Part shown: piece after piece, positions 12,214 through 24,749 of the stretch
Position numbering within the stretch: position 1 is the stretch's first letter
Layout of the letters: every line of letters begins with the position of its first letter
DNA from: Siphlonurus alternatus
Taxonomy: Eukaryota > Arthropoda > Insecta > Ephemeroptera > Siphlonuridae
Direction: 5' to 3'
Length of the DNA: 64,000 bases
NCBI GenBank assembly: GCA_949825025.1
Contig: OX463780.1
Location: forward strand, 16,775,480-16,839,479
The notes under the pieces: generated by a model
Told to the model about the DNA's origin: nothing
Database searches by the model: none
What the model saw: only the letters and a program-made list of their open reading frames with translations
Translations under genes and position numbers: made by a program

Positions 12214-14470
12214 TTTTTTTTTCTTTTCTGCAAACAAAAGAACAAAAGGTACTGTCGGAATTCAAGATTAAGAACGTTTTTTAGTCAAATTCTACCCCAG
12301 GGCTAACCTAAACTCAATGTTTTGATGTTGTAGATATTGAGAATTTTTCAATATTACAAGAGTCTTTCAAGTTCTAATATCACTGCGTATTTTTATCTTT
12401 CAGAATATTATAGTGTAATCTTTTATACCGATATGTCTTGTATAAACCCCACAGAATATAGAGGATTACATTTTACATTTATTAGATTTAGCTTGGTATA
12501 CAAAACCATAATCTTTCTATGGTTTAACCATTTCAATTTTTCTTTGGAAATATATATTTTTTTCTTAAGATACATATAGATATGAAGATTTATATTATAA
12601 TATATATATACGTTGATTTTTTTTAGCATTATAAATATTTTTATTCCGGTATAGAGGAAATTTTATTCCATTTAAGAGGTCTATATTTTGAATTGAAGAG
12701 AGAAGTACACCCACTTCTATAAGTTTCTAGATCCCTTTGCTATTTCACAGCATTATCATATTTCCTTTACAGTGTAATTAAATTTCAGCTGTCTTGTTTT
12801 TGTAATCTATCCATATACATTTCTCCCTTACACTTTTAAATCTCCATAGATATACCCGATAATCTTTTTAGGCTGTACTGATGATGGAAGAGGGTAGGGG
12901 AAGTTCTAGTTATTGTTTTCGAGATGTATAATATCGTACGTAATGGTTCGTAATGGTTGCTTGCAAGTGTTTTTGTCATTCGTGGATAATGGTCTTCATT
13001 ATTTTTAAGCCATTTTTTTTGTACCATTACTTTTATAAAAAAAAATTACTGGTATTTTCTTTTAATTGAGAAGTATAAAAAAGTTACTAGCTTTAAGAAT
13101 CTTTTTTTAGAGACAGTAAAAAATAGAGAGAAAAATTGTCCTTAGTGAAAGTGGTTGCAATGAAATTGTAATAAAATTATGTTTAACAGCAATATTACAA
13201 TCAGTTAGCCGTGAAGGAAAAATATTGAGCTACTGAAAGGTAATAGCAGTGACTTTGAAATATCACTTTTATGATGGTTGTTTAAAAAATTTTTATTGGT
13301 TTTGAGTAAGTTGTAAAGTTGTCACCACCTTTACCCCTGAGACTTATTATATGTATACTCCCAGCACCACGCAATAATGATGAATGAATCACCACCAAGC
13401 ACACTCCTATAAAACTCCCAAGTAAAAAAAAAAAAAAAAAAAAAAACTAGAGTATTGCAAAAAATATATTCTGCATTTGAAAACACAGACAATTGTGAAA
13501 AAGAACATAAAAAGTTAATGTTTGCTGAAAGTATTGAAATATTTCAAGTCTTATAAATTTTTTTAATCAATAAAAACAATTACATGCTTTTGACGTCATT
13601 ATTTGATGACGTATTAATACAACAGTAATACAATAGGCCTCTTATTAAATGTAAATTGGGTTCATATAAATAAAAAAATAAAAAATAATTCAAAACTTAT
13701 GTACAAGTAGAATAAGTTTCATCCCATTTTTTATTCTCAATTGTTTGTGCATTTAAAAACATTTGTATCTAATATTTTTCACAATACAATTATGTATTTT
13801 TTAACAAAACATGCTTCCAGTTGATCAATACGATAACAAATATTTCAAATGCTATTTTACATCACTTTTCTTGTTTCCAATGGGAGTGTTAATGTTGGGT
13901 GTCTCATGTAGCAATCTGCAGGCGCACAAAACAATAATTTGTCACATTTTTTGTCGCATCTCCGAGGCAGTGCAAGATTAATGGCGTGTCAGACGGATCG
14001 AGAAATGTGACACTTGACTAGACATCGCTGCTTACATCAACTTTTCAACTCCATAAAAATTAAGTGATAAAATTTCTACATCTCACTTAAACCATAGAAA
14101 ATAATAATGATTTTAAATATAATTTTATTCCTCTAGTTTTGAATTTAATTGAAATTTTTATATTGCGTTTTAAAAAAATGCTTTCAAATTAATTTTTAAT
14201 ATAAATATTTTTGGCATTTGTCAGTAATTAATTGACCGAAAGCAGGACACCAATTATGCTCCACTCAGCATTACATGATTATACATTTATACATAACAAT
14301 TATGTAATTAAAAAAAATGTTTTTAACTGTTTATTTGTTTGCCGTTTGTTTGCTGTGTCCTCTGTTTGCTGCAAGTATCAAAAAAGGAAATCATGACGAA
14401 ATTATATAATGTTGAGTATTTCTCTTTATATAGGATAGCCGATAATAATATATACCAAAATTAACAATAT
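12214..14470. other. AT-rich non-coding DNA
   Basis: No supported gene. It includes a poly(A) run at 13426-13446, a TGACGTCA at 13591-13598 followed at short distance by 'gatgacgt', and a GC-richer patch at 13890-14030 with a 10-bp stem (TGTCACATTT / AAATGTGACA). Short open frames near 12337-12630 and 12836-13027 are AT-driven. Confidence 0.5.
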
Positions 14471-14880
14471 GTAAGGAAAAATTGTAATCAAAATTGTATC
14501 GTGTAATACAGGCTTAATTCTCTCCTAATTTGCACGATACAATTTTACTAACTATTGCATCCAATTTTCCCTTACCAGAAAACTTGAACTCCATTTTTTT
14601 GTACAGAGATGAAATTTTTTTGTAAGTAAAAATTGTAAGCAAAATTGTATCGTGTAATACAGGCTTAATTCTCTCCTAATTTGCAACAATTTTGAGGAAG
14701 AAATGGGGAAAACACAATATTATTATACTGCATTTTCTTATCTCGTACTGTTGCAATTCTCGTGTACTTCATCTTCATTTTGAGCAAAAAAAAGGAGTAA
14801 GATATGGTTAAGCCTGTATAACACGATATACAATTTTACGTACAAGTTTTCATTATACATTAAAATTTCATCTCCATAAG
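14471..14880. repeat. Cluster of MITE ends (two direct, one inverted)
   Basis: A 64-bp block at 14471-14534 recurs at 14622-14685 with two differences, including a perfect 46-bp stretch, at a period of 151 bp. Both contain 'ttgtatcgtgtaatacagg' followed by cTTAA. An inverted copy of the same end starts at 14808 (TTAAGCCTGTATAACACGA) and extends to about 14880 through 'aaaatttcatctcc', which also occurs in complement at 14605-14620. TTAA sits at each tip (14514, 14665, 14808). I read this as overlapping or nested copies of a TTAA-targeting family with end GCCTGTATTACACGATAC. Complete element limits are not resolved. Confidence 0.65.
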
Positions 14881-15334
14881 CCATTGCAGCTTTAATTTTC
14901 CTTTCTTTCTAATCTTCACATGTATTTAATGTAAAATTCAATAGCATTAAATTTGAATTAGGAAGCAAAACAGTCTTTGACGTCTACTGCAAATAACAAT
15001 TAAAATAATTAACTTTGCTTCACTTGGTCTCCCGTGACTCGTAAGTATTTTTTCATGCAGCAGTTTGAATTGCATGGAAATGAAATTTAAATTACGTTAG
15101 CGCCATTGAATTGAACATTATACGAAATTGAATTTAACTTTACTTGATGAAAATATTTTAATGGTTTTTCTTCCAGTTAGATTTATTTTAAGTGGAGATT
15201 TAAAGAAAGTAAAAATTTTTCTCATTAATGCATGTTTTTAAAACCAAACCAGCTTTTTATTTGTTCCTTTTAAAACTCATGACGATGACGTCATCGCATC
15301 TCAACAGGTACTTTAAATCTTCTGTTAATGTATA
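14881..15334. other. AT-rich non-coding DNA
   Basis: Unique AT-rich sequence. It contains a 14-bp palindrome GATGACGTCATC (about 15284-15295) just upstream of family A copy 2. No gene. Confidence 0.5.
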
Positions 15335-15649
15335 ATGGAGTACCGATCTCAAAATTTTTTATTGCAGAAATGGATAGAGGAAATTATGCTACTCTGAATT
15401 TTTTCAGGTTTTTCTGAGACCGGGAAGTATTTTTAAAGAATTATTGAAAGTCAATTTTATGACGTCACGAGGCGCCTCTCCTTAAGAAAAGGATAGGACA
15501 TTAACGCCCGTGACGTCATAAAACGGACTTTCTATAATTTTTTAAAAATAGTTCCGGGTTTAAAAAAAAATCCGAAAAAATTCAGAGTAGCATATTTTTG
15601 CACCCTCTATCCATTTCTGTAATAAAAAATTTTGAGGTCGGTATTCCAT
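15335..15649. mobile_element. Family A palindromic MITE, copy 2 (315 bp)
   Basis: Tips ATGGAGTACCGATCTCA and TGAGGTCGGTATTCCAT. The same internal order as copy 1 is seen: 'gcagaaatggatagagg', a T-rich block, 'gagaccgggaagtattttt', then the centre with TGACGTCA at 15460 and 15511 around 'cttaagaaaaggataggac'. The right arm lacks a few bases relative to the left. No coding capacity. No clear target duplication. Confidence 0.85.
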
Positions 15650-16353
15650 ACTAATTCTTTAAATAATGTTCGGACTAAATTTTGTCCAACATTTCAACTA
15701 CAAATTTAGTTTACAGTGAGGTAGAGAAAATATATATCAACATTCAAAAAGTATGTAACAGAAAATACTAATTTCCTAATTTGACAATGCTAATTAAACG
15801 GTATCATTAAAAAAAATCACCAGCTATAGGGAAGTTTTATATTATTTTCCAATAAATCAATATAAAAGAGTTATTCAAAAAAATCTCGTTGGATGGGATG
15901 ATAAAATTAATTTACCCCTGGCGTTATTTTCAATAAAATGCGAATCGAAATTAGAGCAAATTGACAACATCAAGTTTTTAATTAAATTAAAAACACGATC
16001 GTACTATAACTATGGCAGGTGAAATTAACGGAAGCACGTATACGATATTATTTATGCTTCATATGTAGCACGTCATATACCTAGAACAGTACGCTACAGT
16101 GCACACTATAAAAATCAAGAGGTGAATGACTTTCATACTGTAATTTTTAATATTTTCAGTGAACTAATTTTACTCACATTTAAATAATGAACTTCAACAG
16201 TTGAATAGATTTGAATCATTAACACAAAACTTCCGAATCACTTCTCATAGATACCAAGTTAATTACATTACTTTAACGAGACAGCATTTCGTCCAATTCC
16301 ATTATATAAATGTATCAATTTATAATAAATCATAAAAATATTAAATTTTCTGC
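15650..16353. other. AT-rich non-coding DNA
   Basis: Unique AT-rich sequence with no supported feature. Confidence 0.5.
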
Positions 16354-16596
16354 TTAATTGTACATCTCTGTGGACAGCATAAACTTTACTCCTGCTTCAC
16401 AAGCTAGAGTTGCAGATCTAATAGACAGAGAGATATATGCAGTTTTGTAATTACGGGTGAGCTCCCACAATCTATCAATATCAAAAGAGTTTTGGTTCAC
16501 CACGCCTCTATATTCTGCGTCGTATACAAACAAAATAATTCGTGGTGTCCAAAGGTGTACATTGGTATGATACGTCATAATTGTGGACCAAAACAT
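16354..16596 (-). CDS. Open frame of unknown status (80 codons)
   Basis: An ATG-started frame on the minus strand. Its composition looks more protein-like than the other frames in the window: balanced charged and aromatic residues (WTPRII, VYDAEYRGVV, DRLWELTRNY) and little low-complexity sequence. I recognise no family, and there is no signal peptide. There is no evident promoter, no clear splice site at either end and no partner exon. It may be a single exon, a relic of one, or chance in a locally GC-richer patch (16370-16580). Confidence 0.15.
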   Translation of the reverse strand: MFWSTIMTYHTNVHLWTPRIILFVYDAEYRGVVNQNSFDIDRLWELTRNYKTAYISLSIRSATLACEAGVKFMLSTEMYN

Positions 16597-17369
16597 AAAT
16601 ATTTAATAAAGTTTTCCTGAAGTATAAAGACAATTACGAAGGAAAAACGTTTATTATGTCATTTTATTATCGCTTGATGTCATATTTAGGTAGCATTTTT
16701 CTACATCAATCACTGTCAACTCAAAAGCTAACAAAATTGGTAAAATATTAACTGACAACCTTTTAAAAAGTAAATAAACATTATAAAATCATTTTTATTA
16801 TATGAGATTTTTGTTATATTTTATTTCATATATTTATTGGAAAAAAATCACTGGAAAAAAGTAAAAGTCATTATGCTATATTGGAATTGTAAAGAGTGGT
16901 ACTTCATCGATGTAATGAAAAATGGTTATGCACATATTATATAATTATGAAAGTGTACTTAATATTTAATAGTTGGCATTTTTTTTGCTGCGCTGCACTA
17001 GATATTATTTATTGTATGGCCGCATGAATTAGAAGGATCGATACTGATAACGCAGTTTAATGTCAACAATTAAATTTGTCTTGCTAAAATTTCTAATCGT
17101 TGTATGCTGAAGTAAGTTAAATTTATCGTATAACCCCCTATGCATACCCTGGTACAACCCTTGATTCACGAAGAATCCAAAGAAGTTATCAGAAATATAT
17201 ATCTAGGTCCGCGTTCAGTCTCATTGGGATATTATTACTGTTAAAGAATACGATAACCGTGGTTAGTGAGAAGCTTGAATTATCTCATTTCAAGTTATTT
17301 CAAATGCCTCTAAGTATTATACATATAGCTAGGTCATATATATAATATATTATGTTTTTTAATTGGCAG
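16597..17369. other. AT-rich non-coding DNA
   Basis: Unique AT-rich sequence. 17205-17275 contains 'cgtggttagtgag', slightly like the interior of the foldback at 5068, but the pairing is too weak to call an element. Confidence 0.4.
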
Positions 17370-17476
17370 AGACAAATGGAAAATCTTGCACCAAAAAGGC
17401 TGGTGGACTTGACATGGAGGCGGTACAAATATCCTTGGGTGTACGTGGTTGTGAGAACACTCGGTCAGTCTGCATT
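17370..17476 (+). CDS. Possible internal exon (107 bp)
   Basis: An acceptor-like 'tttttaattggcag' precedes and a strong donor-like GTAAGG follows (17477). The frame starting at 17370 is open across the interval and reads RQMENLAPKRLVDLTW then RRYKYPWVYVVVRTLG, which is plausible protein but not a family I know. A second plus-strand frame and the minus strand are also open here, so the open frame alone carries little weight. No neighbouring exon was found. Confidence 0.15.
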
Positions 17477-18455
17477 GTAAGGTGGTCGCTACAGGAAGAT
17501 CGATGCCACAGTCTAATATTGCACAAGAAGTTGCATGCACAGAAAAATAAAACGAACTACTTCAGAGAAAAAAATGACTTTATTTTACTTTTGTAAAAGT
17601 TTAGTTTGTTTGCTTTTTTATAGTTAATGGAGAATAATTTTAAATTAATCAATATAATTATATTTTCAGAGAGTTGAATTACAATAAAAAATAATATTAT
17701 AGACTATAAACAATGGCCACATTGTGGTAGGAAAACACACACACACACAATTGTATAATTTATTTAATTAAACCTCAACATTAAAAAAAGTCAGTAAAGT
17801 GCTCATTATAAAATTAGTTCATTAAAAATTACGATCCTCTTTTTATTTTAACTTCTCGTTATAAACATTTGTTTTTTTTTTTACTTTTTACATTGCCAGA
17901 ATTTAAGTTTGTAAAATAATAAAAAAAAAAGTATCATACATTTACATAAAAAATATATAAAATATAATATAGAAAAACAATACAAAATTAGTTTTCCTAA
18001 TGTAATACAATGAAAATTGATGTTGAGCAGCCACTAATGTATCATAAAGTTATAACATGTTCGCAAGAAGCAACAGCAATATCGAGGGGGAAATGACAAC
18101 TAATGGCGTCGGCAGTACGTCTCCAGCAAAAACAACAGCAGCAACTCCGTTCCATCACAGTTTACTACTCTTTTATGATATTCGTAGCTTCATATTTCAA
18201 ACATCATGCACTTTACAAAATCAAATAGCTTTTTCATGAGGCATAACTAGTGCTTGATAAATATTAAACATCAGATTTAAATTTTATATCACCCTTGACG
18301 TTAGCATGAATAAAGTTACGGCTGACATTGTACATTTGGTTACAGATAAATTAAACTTGACTTGGAACTCAGGAGGCATTTTGTGTTCATTTTCTATCTA
18401 GTAGAAAATGACATGTGTATCTGTGGTAAAAAAATGGTAATATTCTCTTTGCATA

Positions 18456-18460
<5 letters not shown>
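17477..18460. other. AT-rich non-coding DNA
   Basis: Includes a short (AC)8 run near 17734-17750. A 60-codon plus-strand frame at 18057-18239 (ATG, then S/T/N/A-rich sequence) sits in a GC-richer patch, and I recognise nothing in it. No gene is supported. Confidence 0.45.

Positions 18461-18501
<41 letters not shown>
18461..18501. repeat. (TA)n microsatellite
   Basis: About 41 bp of alternating A and T, uninterrupted. Confidence 0.95.
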
Positions 18502-18502
<1 letters not shown>

Positions 18503-18676
18503 TGAGCAGGTGATCTTCTTTAATAAAAAAAAGAACAAAAGCAATAGGGCTAAATTTTAGTTTTTAGGTAAGTTAAAGATCTAACTGTAAGATCACAACT
18601 GCATAACAATTTTATGTATTTTTAAAAAAAATTGTCTCTTATATAATATGTATGTACATAATTATATAAGACACAA

Positions 18677-19045
18677 TTTTTTTTTTTTTTTTTTTTTTAC
18701 AAGGATACACTTTTAAGAGCTTACAGCTCACGGCGGGGTACTGGGTAGGGATAAGGTAGGGAACGGATAGTGGCCACGGCCTGCATGCTTACGCGTCCCA
18801 GCATTCGCTGAGGTGAGACTGAGCGAACCGTGGAAAACCTCAGTCAGGACGGACACCTCTACTTTTTCTCAATGGACCAAAGCGATGTCCAAAGCCTGGG
18901 GAACCACACGCAAGTGCATCACTGCACTGGGTGGAAAACGAGACGAATTTACCCCAGGGAGGGAGCAGCGTATTATTTACTTGAATTTAAACGGTCCCCC
19001 ATCCAAGTACTAACCACGCTTGACGTAGCCTGACTTCGGTGATCT
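18677..19045 (-). mobile_element. 5S-rRNA-headed SINE, copy 1 (5' truncated)
   Basis: Read on the minus strand, the head at 19045-18993 gives GATCACCGAAGTCAGGC, then GTGGTTAGTACTTGGATGGG and a final GACCG. This matches the internal promoter part of 5S rRNA (A-box/intermediate-element region and C box), so it is a SINE of the 5S-derived (SINE3) type. The head lacks the first ~45 nt of 5S. A long body follows (18990 down to about 18700), which also occurs at 62655-62880. A 22-nt T run at 18677-18698 is then the poly(A) tail of this minus-strand insertion. No target duplication was resolved. Short open frames in the body are incidental. Confidence 0.8.
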
Positions 19046-19640
19046 ATATATTACTATATATTAATTCTAAAATATAGATTGGAAATATATTATATGCAGT
19101 ACAACAAGTAATAATCATTCGCATATAATATTCTTATAGGTAAAGGCGAGATCAAGTCTGCTTTGCGGTATGGTGTACATATAAAGATTGTATTTTGTAT
19201 CCTCCAGTGTTATAACCATAATAATAACAAGATGGATGGCGGAGGTAAGAGGTTCTCGTAATTGCAAGCGCTCTACCTCCGTTCAGGAAGTCGTCGGCTT
19301 TTAGGAAATAATGCCGTGAGAGTCTTGGGTTGAGAATGTATGCACACCGGCGAACAATGGTGCTCATTTAGCCGTGCTTATTGTTGGCAAGATAATCTTA
19401 AATTTAGTCGCCAAGACATTCACATTGTAATTCACAATGTTGTTTCTTGTTTTTTTTATGGAAGGAAAATACTTATCTTTTATAGTGTTGCTCTAGTGAC
19501 GAGAGTGTTTTGATTCTGAGCGGAGATTTCCTCAAGCTAGATTTTTTTTTTTAAAGCTGGATGCCAAAATATTGGGGGCCATGTGATAAATTGTTCAATT
19601 TGATGTTTCAACAGAGATAAGGTAGTGTTGGTGAACAGAA

Positions 19641-19644
<4 letters not shown>
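19046..19644. other. Unique DNA
   Basis: A GC-richer patch at 19190-19380 contains a 71-codon minus-strand frame with no recognisable features. Nothing else is supported. Confidence 0.4.

Positions 19645-19685
<41 letters not shown>
19645..19685 (+). repeat. (GA)20 microsatellite
   Basis: An uninterrupted GA run, followed by a purine-rich 'aggggcaagagggtagagg'. Confidence 0.95.
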
Positions 19686-19688
<3 letters not shown>

Positions 19689-20158
19689 GGCAAGAGGGTA
19701 GAGGATTATCTGAACCCGATGACGTAGAAGCTTGTCGCTGCGTCTAGTTTGCCCATGTTGGTCAGATAATCCCATCACGTGTACTCTATATACACACAGA
19801 CTTTGCGCCCGGCTTTTGTTTGCTTGTTTTGTCTGGGGCGTGACGTTGATGCTTTTTGGTCCGTTCTTCTTGTTGGATCAGTCACACTTTCGTTCCCGGG
19901 CCCTGAGTGAGAAGTCTGAAAGCCCACCGACTGAAACAGCTGTTTGTTACAATGAAAAGCGTTACACTAAATATATTAACAGAAGGATTAATTATGCTTG
20001 TTGAAATTAAAATTAATACATGATTAGATTTACATTTTTTTAAATCATAAAATAAAAACGTATTTAAATTATTAATTCATACTCAGATTCATTTTCAATT
20101 AATAGTTAATAACATTGAAGTATATTGAATATTTATAAAAAATACTTTTACAAAGAGT
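19686..20158. other. GC-richer block with a weak TATA-like site
   Basis: 19715-19950 is clearly richer in GC and CpG than its surroundings. It has 'ctctatatacacacag' near 19783, followed by 'tgcgcccgg'. It could be a promoter or an exon relic. The 90-codon frame from 19732 lacks an ATG start and has no recognised domain. The rest is AT-rich. Confidence 0.25.

Positions 20159-20186
<28 letters not shown>
20159..20186. repeat. (TA)n microsatellite
   Basis: 28 bp of alternating T and A. Confidence 0.9.
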
Positions 20187-20189
<3 letters not shown>

Positions 20190-22010
20190 CATAAATTGAA
20201 GTGACAATAGAATTGCGTGATTGACAGAAGCCAAGTAAATTGAATGAAGTCGAAGTAAGTTGATTGAGTATAAAAGATCCGTGGCAATGAAATTGACACC
20301 CACCTTGTCTTTGTGGCGTAGTTAAATCAATTGATGGAGGAGATCACATAAAATTACGGACTGAAAGCTTCATGCTCGACACAAGAAAAAGAAAGTAACC
20401 TAATTTTCTGTACAAACACCGGCATATCAAGTATTTCCTTTTACATCAAAGTACTGCGCACTTCTCGTTTTAGAATTACAAAATGGAAAATAATTTCAAA
20501 TGACAGAACATTCACCAATAAAACTTGCTAGCAGCACTCTTAGATACACAACCCTTGAGAAGAATGAGAGTTAATTAACAAAGAAGGAAAGATTGTATGT
20601 GACAGATTTGAAATGACGGCCATCTTTGGCTCAATTGTATTGAGCATTTTATTCGATATTTTTATTTTATATATTACATTAATTTTTTACTTAAAAAAAA
20701 GTTCAACTGCATGCTCTTGCAAGTGACTTGTAAAATATTGTATGCAATTAAAACGTATTGACAAAAAAATACAATTAAAAAAAATCCTGTATTTTAAAAG
20801 TCAATGTTAAGGTAAAATGAGTTGAAATGTTTTTATATAGAGAAATCAATGCTATAAATTATAGAAAAATATAATCATGTTATAGTATCAAACTTAACTA
20901 TGGAATATTACAGACAAGTGCTTTAAGCTGTCAGGTTACCAAAATGACACTTCGATTTATAAAATCCTATTTAATATACAATTAATAAATTTGAAAAGCA
21001 ATCAAAATAAAAATCGTTTTTTTAATAATTTTTAAAAACATTTTATAATTTTTAAATTTATTTATTTATTTTTTTAATTCTTACAATTTAAAGAATTTTA
21101 TTTCTTTTTAGAAAACTGGTTACATGGAAGCTATTCAGGGCAGAATTAATTAGCTTGTAGAAATTATCTGACAAAGACAACTTGCTGATGTCTTACTAAC
21201 AAGTTGTAGTTATACAAGTTAGGACCCGGATTAATTTGTAGTTTCTATCAATTTAACTTAATAAACAGAGGAGCATCATGCAGCAAAATTATATATAGCA
21301 ACATCCGGAAGATGACTCAGTGTTTTGTTGAGGGCTTTAATTAAGGATTTAGGTGTTATTGTTACAGTTTACACTTAATTATAAATCTATAACGTTATAG
21401 CAATTAACAACTAGGTAAACTTGAATCAAATTATATTTCGAAAATGAATAAATTATTCATAATTTAGCTTTTTTACACATAAAAAAAACTTTTTTTTTTT
21501 TTATTAAGATTTCATACTGTTGCATTTTACAGCAGGGTTTGAACAGCTGTTGCAGAAAACTTGGGAAAAATACTGTATATTATGCCCGTAAGTTATTTTA
21601 CGTGCTTCTAGTTAATAAAATTCTAGTCAGATATCAACAAAGTTCTAAAGATATTCCTATGAAACTTTTAACTCCATATAAAAGGTGTGAGTCATGAAAA
21701 AGGTTTCTGAGAAAATAAATAACCGTACGTCAAAGGGTGTCTATTTTACATATAAAAAACATTCGTTATCTCATATATATGTGTATTAAATTGTATGTTT
21801 CTAAAAAAACACCTTTAGAACGAATCGCTTTGAATAAAATCTCTTTGAGGTTCGGATTGAATTCTCAATAAAATCAATGTATTTGAAAAAATATATTATA
21901 CACGATATACCATGATATTGTTATTGTTTCAGCAGCAGCTAGAGGTTAGTTTACACCAGTTTCAGTTTGCTGTCATTGCCAGAGAGAGCAAGTTGAAGTA
22001 TAGTCACAAT
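20187..22010. other. AT-rich non-coding DNA
   Basis: Unique AT-rich sequence. No supported gene, RNA or repeat. Confidence 0.5.
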
Positions 22011-22148
22011 GAACAACCTCAATAATTTTTTTTATTGAACTGTCTTTTATTCTCAAATTTTTAACCAACACCCTTAAAATTTGGCTGCAAAGCGATGTGA
22101 TTTCATAGTAATACAAATATTTACCACACAAGCATAGAGAAAGGTGAC
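22011..22148. repeat. Partial copy of the 11.6-12.2 kb palindrome (no nested insert)
   Basis: Aligns by eye with the left arm of the element at 11641: 'gaacaacct', 'attttttttattg', 'aacacccttaaaat', 'tgtgatttcatagta', 'atatttaccacacaagcatag'. The host copy has a 218-bp TTAA element between 'ctc' and 'cacccttaaaat'. Here 'ttttaaccaacacccttaaaat' is continuous. It therefore represents the unoccupied state. The right arm is missing or too diverged to see. Confidence 0.65.
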
Positions 22149-22343
22149 ATATAATTTACTCTAACGCCACTGTTTGCACCTCGATTTTAATTAAAAGATA
22201 TAATATGCACTGTCAGATGCATCCAGGTTTTTACATGTGGAGCAGTAAGTGAATTTAAACACGCCAGTCTGTTACAGAGTTTTGTTCATATTACAAATTT
22301 ACACAAAGTACAGGAAAATTTGAAGCTGGGAGTGCAAAACTGC

Positions 22344-22362
22344 TATATATATTATATATATA

Positions 22363-22448
<86 letters not shown>
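22344..22448. repeat. (TA)n microsatellite, interrupted
   Basis: About 105 bp of alternating A and T with two short 'tatt' breaks near the start. Confidence 0.95.
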
Positions 22449-22453
<5 letters not shown>

Positions 22454-22938
22454 TGGAGAACAAGCTAAGTGTTTCTATATAATAACTTTGTTTAAGTTTG
22501 CAAGTTTTTTTTTTTCTAAAATATTTACTGTGTTTTTAAAACGTTATATAGTGAGTAAAGTTTACAATTTAATGGTTTACATTAAATTAATAATATATAT
22601 ATGCCTTTGTAAAAACTCTAAATTTACTCTTCGTTGTTTAAATTAAGCAAGGTTTACATTACTTTATTTAAACAGTATATATCTAAATCCTATTATAAAA
22701 TAAAAAATTATATACCCAGTAAATATTAGTTATTGTATATTGTTCTCTAATTTATCATGAGAAATAAAAAAATATTTCAAGCTGTTACAATAGAAATATG
22801 ATTTTAATTTTATGATAAAAAAAGTTAATAAATGGAAAAATAAAAGTAACACCACCTGATGCTTTATATAGAATGATGATAAAAAAGAAAAGGCTTTGTA
22901 ATAATTTATACATTTTTTTTTTAAATTTTTGTTGGTAA
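22449..22938. other. AT-rich non-coding DNA
   Basis: Very AT-rich. Open frames on the minus strand (22730-23012) are lysine- and phenylalanine-rich translations of A/T runs. Confidence 0.5.
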
Positions 22939-23109
22939 TTAACATGCTGGAAATTTCCTCGATGTTTATGTGCAAATGTGGTATGGTGGGGCATATGTAT
23001 TACAGTTCTCACACCTTTAAAGCTCGACGTGATGGATGTTTCATTTCAAGACCAGTTTACTCGAGTTGAGGAGACACTTTACGACATCAGTCCGTACGTG
23101 ACACGATGA
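22939..23109 (+). CDS. Possible exon or short open frame (56 codons)
   Basis: The frame is open from 22939 to the stop at 23107-23109. The second half, from an ATG at 23032, reads MDVSFQDQFTRVEETL then YDISPYVTR, which is unusually protein-like for this window. A weak acceptor (tatgtattacag) lies at about 22993-23004, and a possible donor (GTGACA) lies at 23098. No family is recognised and there are no partner exons. The following frame (ATG at 23106) overlaps the stop by chance. Confidence 0.15.
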   Translation, partial: LTCWKFPRCLCANVVWWGICITVLTPLKLDVMDVSFQDQFTRVEETLYDISPYVTR

Positions 23110-23575
23110 AAAGACGCCGAGAAAAGTTTCAAGACTCAAAATTGACGACAACTTTTTTTTTTTTCTCATATCGAGCTATCATCAAAATTTTACGACCCTT
23201 AAAAGCAAGAAAGCAGTCAAGCTTGGTATTCTTCAATATCTATAATATTAAGTATATAAACTCAAAATATATAACTTATCATCTAATTTATGATTTTTAA
23301 TTAGTTTAGTTATTAATAACTTTCATAAAGTTGTTATATATTTTTAAACTTTGATTTGAATGTATAAATTTTTATGACAGTATTTAATGTCAAGCCAGGA
23401 ACGTTGACGTAATAAAATTATTGAATTTAATAAATAAGTTTCTTTGAGAAATAGTTAAATAATTTGCTTCTCTTTGATCTACTTTAATAACTTTAAGGGT
23501 TTAAATAATTTATTGTAAATAAATAAATATTGTAATTAAATAAATGAATTAAAACTTTAAAATTATTAAAAAAGA

Positions 23576-23816
23576 TAAAAGGTGCTTTTCCATGGAGCGA
23601 TGTCGCGCGAGGCTTGGCTGAGCGAGAAAACCGCACTTATACTGAAATCGTATGGCGGCCATATTGGCGAGGGAAAATCGCGGCACGATTAAATCGCTGT
23701 GGGAAAGTGATTTTTCCTCGTTAATATATACGGATGCCATACGATTTTACTGCAAGTGCACTCTTCTCGGTCCGCCAAGCCTTGCGCGACATCGCTCCAT
23801 GGGAAAGCGTCTAAAA
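23576..23816. mobile_element. 'catggagcg' foldback family, copy 1 (231 bp)
   Basis: Left end GGTGCTTTTCCATGGAGCGATG then 'tcgcgcgaggcttggc'. The right end is its close complement (gcgtc at the tip). TAAAA occurs on both sides (23576-23580 and 23812-23816) and may be a target duplication, but AT-rich flanks make this weak. The inner part has 'atggcggccatattggcga', shared with 11765-11982 and 24906. No coding capacity. The minus-strand 63-codon frame is the repeat itself. Confidence 0.8.
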
Positions 23817-24749
23817 TAGAAACAAATAATGCAAACAAAAAATAAGCTTAACTAAACATCTCTCTCCAATAGTCTCCATGCAATAAATATAGTTTCAATA
23901 ATTCTATTTTCTTAATGATATTGATATTTTGTTATCAATACAATAATGTGATAAATACATTTATTATGTGAAAAAATATGTTGTCGCAAATATTATACAT
24001 GCATTTTTTTTATATATACAAAATACTTCATTTAAAGGAAAGCATTTCTTGAAATAAAAACATACGTGACTTATAGTCGTGCTTACGTAGAAATGTCTTA
24101 TGTCAGCAAACTGTCCGAGCGATATATTACTTCCCCATAAATATTTATTGACCAAGTAAATGTACATCGTATGAATATGTTTATTATAAAATCAATTTGT
24201 CACGAGTGCTGACACGAGGCAACATACTAACATACTTATTCATATAATTATTTCTCAGAATTCATATTTTAGACGTAGAGCTATTTTACATTTATTTCAA
24301 ATTACTCTTTAATATGGTTTTATGTATTAATGCCAACACTGCATGGTGTAACATTCATCATGAAGCTATAATTTTGATGAAACGCCTCATCACGAATACA
24401 ATACATGTAAGAATTTTTACCACTGCTGTTTTCTGAGAAAGACTTTGACAAATTCTTAACGTTGCTTCGTTTTTACTTGAAATAAAACATGTTTTTATGA
24501 ATAAAAAATATATAATTTCTGTTAATGATGCTGGAGAATTTTTTTATTATAATTTTTACATCAAATTTTGAAAATAACTAATGACCTCGTATTCATATGA
24601 TAACAATAGAATTAAATGTTGTTTTTATTTAAATTTTTCCTTCTCTTCAATTAATTAATTCGCTGTCTCAGTGAATTGATTTGTTCAGTGATGAATTCTC
24701 TCTCGTCTTCTTGCATGCTACTGCTGCTAATCTTTGCTAATGATGGTGC
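23817..24749. other. AT-rich non-coding DNA
   Basis: Unique AT-rich sequence with no supported feature. Confidence 0.5.

Noticed and set aside
14471..14685. CRISPR-like array
   Set aside because: Only two repeats, and an inverted third with TTAA tips, which is better explained by MITE ends in eukaryotic DNA.
18813..19033. Two overlapping plus-strand frames of 66-67 codons
   Set aside because: They read the antisense of the 5S-SINE body.
23032..23300. ATGA overlap of two frames as translational coupling
   Set aside because: The window is eukaryotic in character, and the second frame is an AT-rich, lysine-rich chance frame.
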